Below are positions 61,343-64,000 of a stretch of DNA of 64,000 nt, piece after piece. The notes beneath the pieces were generated by a model. It was not told the DNA's origin and did no database searches. It worked only from the letters and a program-made list of their open reading frames with translations. The translations under genes and the position numbers were made by a program. Within the stretch, counting starts at the first letter, position 1; each line of letters begins with the position of its first letter. Source of the DNA: Leptodactylus fallax (taxonomy: Eukaryota > Chordata > Amphibia > Anura > Leptodactylidae); assembly GCA_947044405.1 (NCBI GenBank), contig CAMRHE010000054.1:6897501-6961500 (forward strand). The letters are read 5' to 3'.

Positions 61343-61641
61343 AGACTCACTTATCCTGGATTCCATATGTTCGGTGCTGTTGAACTTATCCCCCCAAGAT
61401 CACGACAGCTGCTGGTCCGCTGTACTATGTTTGTCTCTCTTCTCTTTTTTTTTCTTCTTGATACAGCTCAGATGGATAGTCCATCGGTTCTGTTATTTCT
61501 ACGGTTTGTTTCCTTTCTGGTTTTGGCACACAGGGCGAAATGAATACAAATGGTGGAAACAACTCCGCCTCCTGCAAACAGGGATATCCTTTGGTATGGG
61601 CAAGTGTGGTAAGACTCTTAATGCATTCCTGATTGTGTATT

Positions 61642-64000
61642 ATGGTGCTTAAAATTATGTCTATGAATGTCAGAGGATTGAACTCTCCTCAAAAGAGGGC
61701 CAATTTATGGCGCGAGGCACGAGATCAAGGCTGTGACATTCTTGCAGTGCAAGAGACCCACCTCTTGAAGGCGGATGCCTATCGCATTCAATACCCAGCA
61801 TATCCAAATGTATTCCATGCTCACTATTCTTCAAAACGTAGAGGAACATTGATTGGAATTAGGGATTCGGTAGCGTTTCAATTAGTGTCACAATATGCAG
61901 ACCCGGGAGGGCGATTTATAATATTGACTTGTATTCTTAATAGTGTTACATATACGCTGGTATCAGCCTATGCCCCCAATAGGAAACAGGTGGCATTCTT
62001 AAGGAGACTGGTGAAGGCGGTGGAAAAGAGGAAGCAGGGATGTTTAATATTGATGGGGGACTTTAATATGGCTCCGGACCCGGTGGTGGACACCACTTCT
62101 AGTGGGTCGACACGCCACCCTTCTCTTTCGCAAGCGCTATGGCGCCATGAACTATTTGACGCCTGGCGTATCCTCCATAATACGCCATTATACTTATTTC
62201 TCTCCTGCACATAATAGCTACTCGCGGATAGATTTATTTCCACTCGAACAATCCAGCCTCCCCATGATTATACAATCTGATATCTCAGTAATCACATGGT
62301 CAGATCATGCAGCCATAACCCTGACCTTAGCAGAAAAATATGAATGTCCAAGAGCATTCGTATGGCGGTGCAACGAATTTTTAATGTCACAACCGAAATT
62401 AAAAGCAACTTTAGAGACTGATCTGAGGGAATTTTTTCTGGTTAATACCCCATCTGCCCCTAGCCCTGATATACTGTGGAACTCTCACAAGGCCTTTATT
62501 AGAGGAACGTTCATTCGCTTGGGGCATATAGAAAAGAAAAATAGATTAGCAGAAATAGATAGACTGCTTCATCAAATAAAAACTATTGATGACAGCAATA
62601 AAAAGTCCCCCTCTCCATCAAATGCAGCAAAACTGATGACATTACGCCATCAGCTGACAGCGTGCTTATTGCATAAATATGAGAAAAATCTAAAACGGAC
62701 TAAAACTACATATTACTCTCAGTCCAATAAAGCAGGTAAACTCCTAGCCTCCAAACTTAAACAAAAGCATGCGAAATCCAGAATTCAATTCCTTCACAGT
62801 AAGGATGGTACATATAAAATATATGACCCAAGGGGCATAGCTGACGCCTTTAGATCATTTTACGAAGGTCTTTACAATATAGCGGAAGACACAGCGGTAG
62901 CTCCCCCAACGAGCCGCGACATTGAGCGTTTCCTTACGGCTGCCCAATTGCCCAGGCTCACTGAGTCACAACTGGACTCTTTGAATACATCCATTACCTC
63001 AGAGGAGTTGTTGTTAGTTATTAAATCGCTGCCATCTCATAAATCGCCGGGCCCTGATGGCCTTACTAATGAATACTACAAACGATTTTTCCAAATACTG
63101 AAAGACCCACTGCTGTCCTTCCTGGCAGCCACGATTGATTCTGGCACCATCCCAAAAGAAAACCAAGAGGCCTTAGTAGTTACGCTGCCAAAACCAGGAA
63201 AAACGGCCACTAACCCCCAAAACTTTCGACCTATATCTTTACTAAACTCCGACCTGAAAATTTATGCCAAATTAATAGCAAACAGGCTAGCAACCTGTCT
63301 CCCGAGCTTGATCAACAATGACCAGGTGGGATTTGTTAAGGGGAGGCAATCTTACGATAATACCAGACGCATTTTGAACCTTATACATCACATTGATTGT
63401 AAGAAGATGGAGGCGGTGATCCTTGCATTGGACGCTGAGAAGGCGTTTGATCGTATTTGCTGGTCATATGCCTTCTCGGTGCTCAGAAATATGGGGTTCT
63501 CTGGAGCTATTTTGAGAGCGATAGAGGCGTTATACTCTGCACCATCTGCGAGAGTGTTTACCAATGGAGTAGTATCGGACCCTTTTGTGATAACAAATGG
63601 GACCAGACAGGGATGCCCCCAGTCGCCCCTGATATTTGTTCTTTCCATGGAACCATTGGCTCAGGCACTCAGACTAGATACGGAAATAGGGGGCATTGAT
63701 ATTAGGAATAGAACTCACCTTATATCGCTCTACGCTGACGATATTATTCTTACCCTGTCTAAACCACAAACATCTATTCCTCACCTAATGGCCACCATTA
63801 CTGAATTTGGGCAATTATCGTTTTACAAATTGAATATGGCTAAATCACAAGCGCTACCTTTGAATGTCCCTCCTTCTTTGCTTCATCACATGAAGTCGAA
63901 TTATGACTTTGATTGGAGGAAAGACAATGTCCAGTACCTGGGGACGCAGATGACACCATCCCTAGGGACCCTTTACAGAACTATACACCAATGTTAAAAT
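61642..64000 (+). pseudogene. LINE ORF2 (endonuclease-reverse transcriptase), frameshifted and incomplete
   Basis: It starts MVLKIMSMNVRGLNSPQKRA at 61642. APE-type endonuclease motifs: QETHLL, SAYAPN, MGDFNMAPDPVVD, then after a frameshift at about 62180 YSRIDLF and SDHAAI. The reverse transcriptase is in one frame from about 62180: KSPGPDGLTNEYYKRFF, RPISLLNSDLKIYAKLIANR, ALDAEKAFDRICW, GTRQGCPQSPLIFVLSM and the catalytic YADDIIL. The frame ends TIHQC-stop at 63997, while the next frame reads LQNYTPMLK, so a third shift sits at about 63970. The C-terminal part lies beyond the window. Confidence 0.92.

Larger units (their letters stand above)
59935..64000 (+). mobile_element. Tx1/L1-type LINE, 5' end preserved, cut by the window edge
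   Basis: It starts at a run of G (gggggggcggagcctagccg) followed by a GC-rich leader, unlike the AT-rich surroundings. ORF1 then ORF2 follow in the L1 order. It is related to the minus-strand fragment at 1978-4233. Each ORF has frameshifts. Confidence 0.88.

Overview
The window is nuclear DNA of a vertebrate, most likely a frog. The host content is the 5' part of one large gene on the minus strand. The rest is intron packed with mobile elements of kinds that accumulate in amphibian genomes: Tc1-like transposons, Tx1/L1-type and Rex1-type LINEs, a Penelope-like element, hAT and TTAA-target MITEs, and degenerate SINE-like repeats. There are no prokaryotic operons and no CRISPR array. I saw no tRNA or rRNA gene by eye, but no structural scan was run. 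The species assignment is inference; the spectraplakin identity is read from the exons.

Host gene: dystonin (DST/BPAG1), minus strand. In transcription order the exons are: CH1 exon 54260-54349 ([15 protein letters not shown]...), a 36-nt microexon 48982-49017 (PRERDFLKTLRL) with a second in-frame donor 63 nt downstream, CH1 exon 39545-39622 ([13 protein letters not shown]...), last CH1 exon 38444-38536 ([14 protein letters not shown]...), an alternative first exon 10505-11222 (MGNVCGCVRAEKEE..., acylation-type N terminus) and the first CH2 exon 7109-7275 ([14 protein letters not shown]...). All have consensus AG/GT borders and compatible phases. A transcript starting at 38 kb or above encodes the double-CH actin-binding domain. 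One starting at 11 kb skips CH1 and joins directly to CH2. The alternative first exon reads open only if one base is lost in or near a G6/A6 tract.

Layout: 1-4.35 kb holds a three-level nest (TTAA MITE, inside it a 5'-truncated LINE, inside that a hAT MITE). 5.8-7.0 kb is a hAT element with an internal minisatellite, followed by the CH2 exon, and a Tc1 relic begins 40 nt upstream of that exon's acceptor. 12-14.3 kb has a foldback and degenerate tandem repeats. 16.66-18.3 kb is a nearly intact Tc1 with long TIRs. 21.8-22.8 kb is a deleted Tc1. 24.0-24.8 kb is a TGATGTCA-rich minisatellite. 25.26-26.25 kb is a 1-kb foldback. 28.6-32.6 kb is a Tc1 split by a Rex1-like LINE with a 785-codon ORF. 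33.0-34.1 kb is a second hAT element with a minisatellite. 35-45 kb has several TTAA or TA MITEs around the CH1 exons. 45.46-47.06 kb is a Tc1 with an intact 340-aa transposase, and 51.16-52.73 kb is an inverted broken copy, so the pair brackets the microexon. 55.5-59.9 kb is a Penelope-like element broken by a Tc1 and a solo LTR. 59.9-64 kb is the 5' end of a Tx1/L1-type LINE running off the window.

For biology the most interesting parts are the splicing architecture of DST (CH1-less acylated isoform, microexon, inverted transposons around it) and the large foldbacks that could make double-stranded RNA inside its introns.
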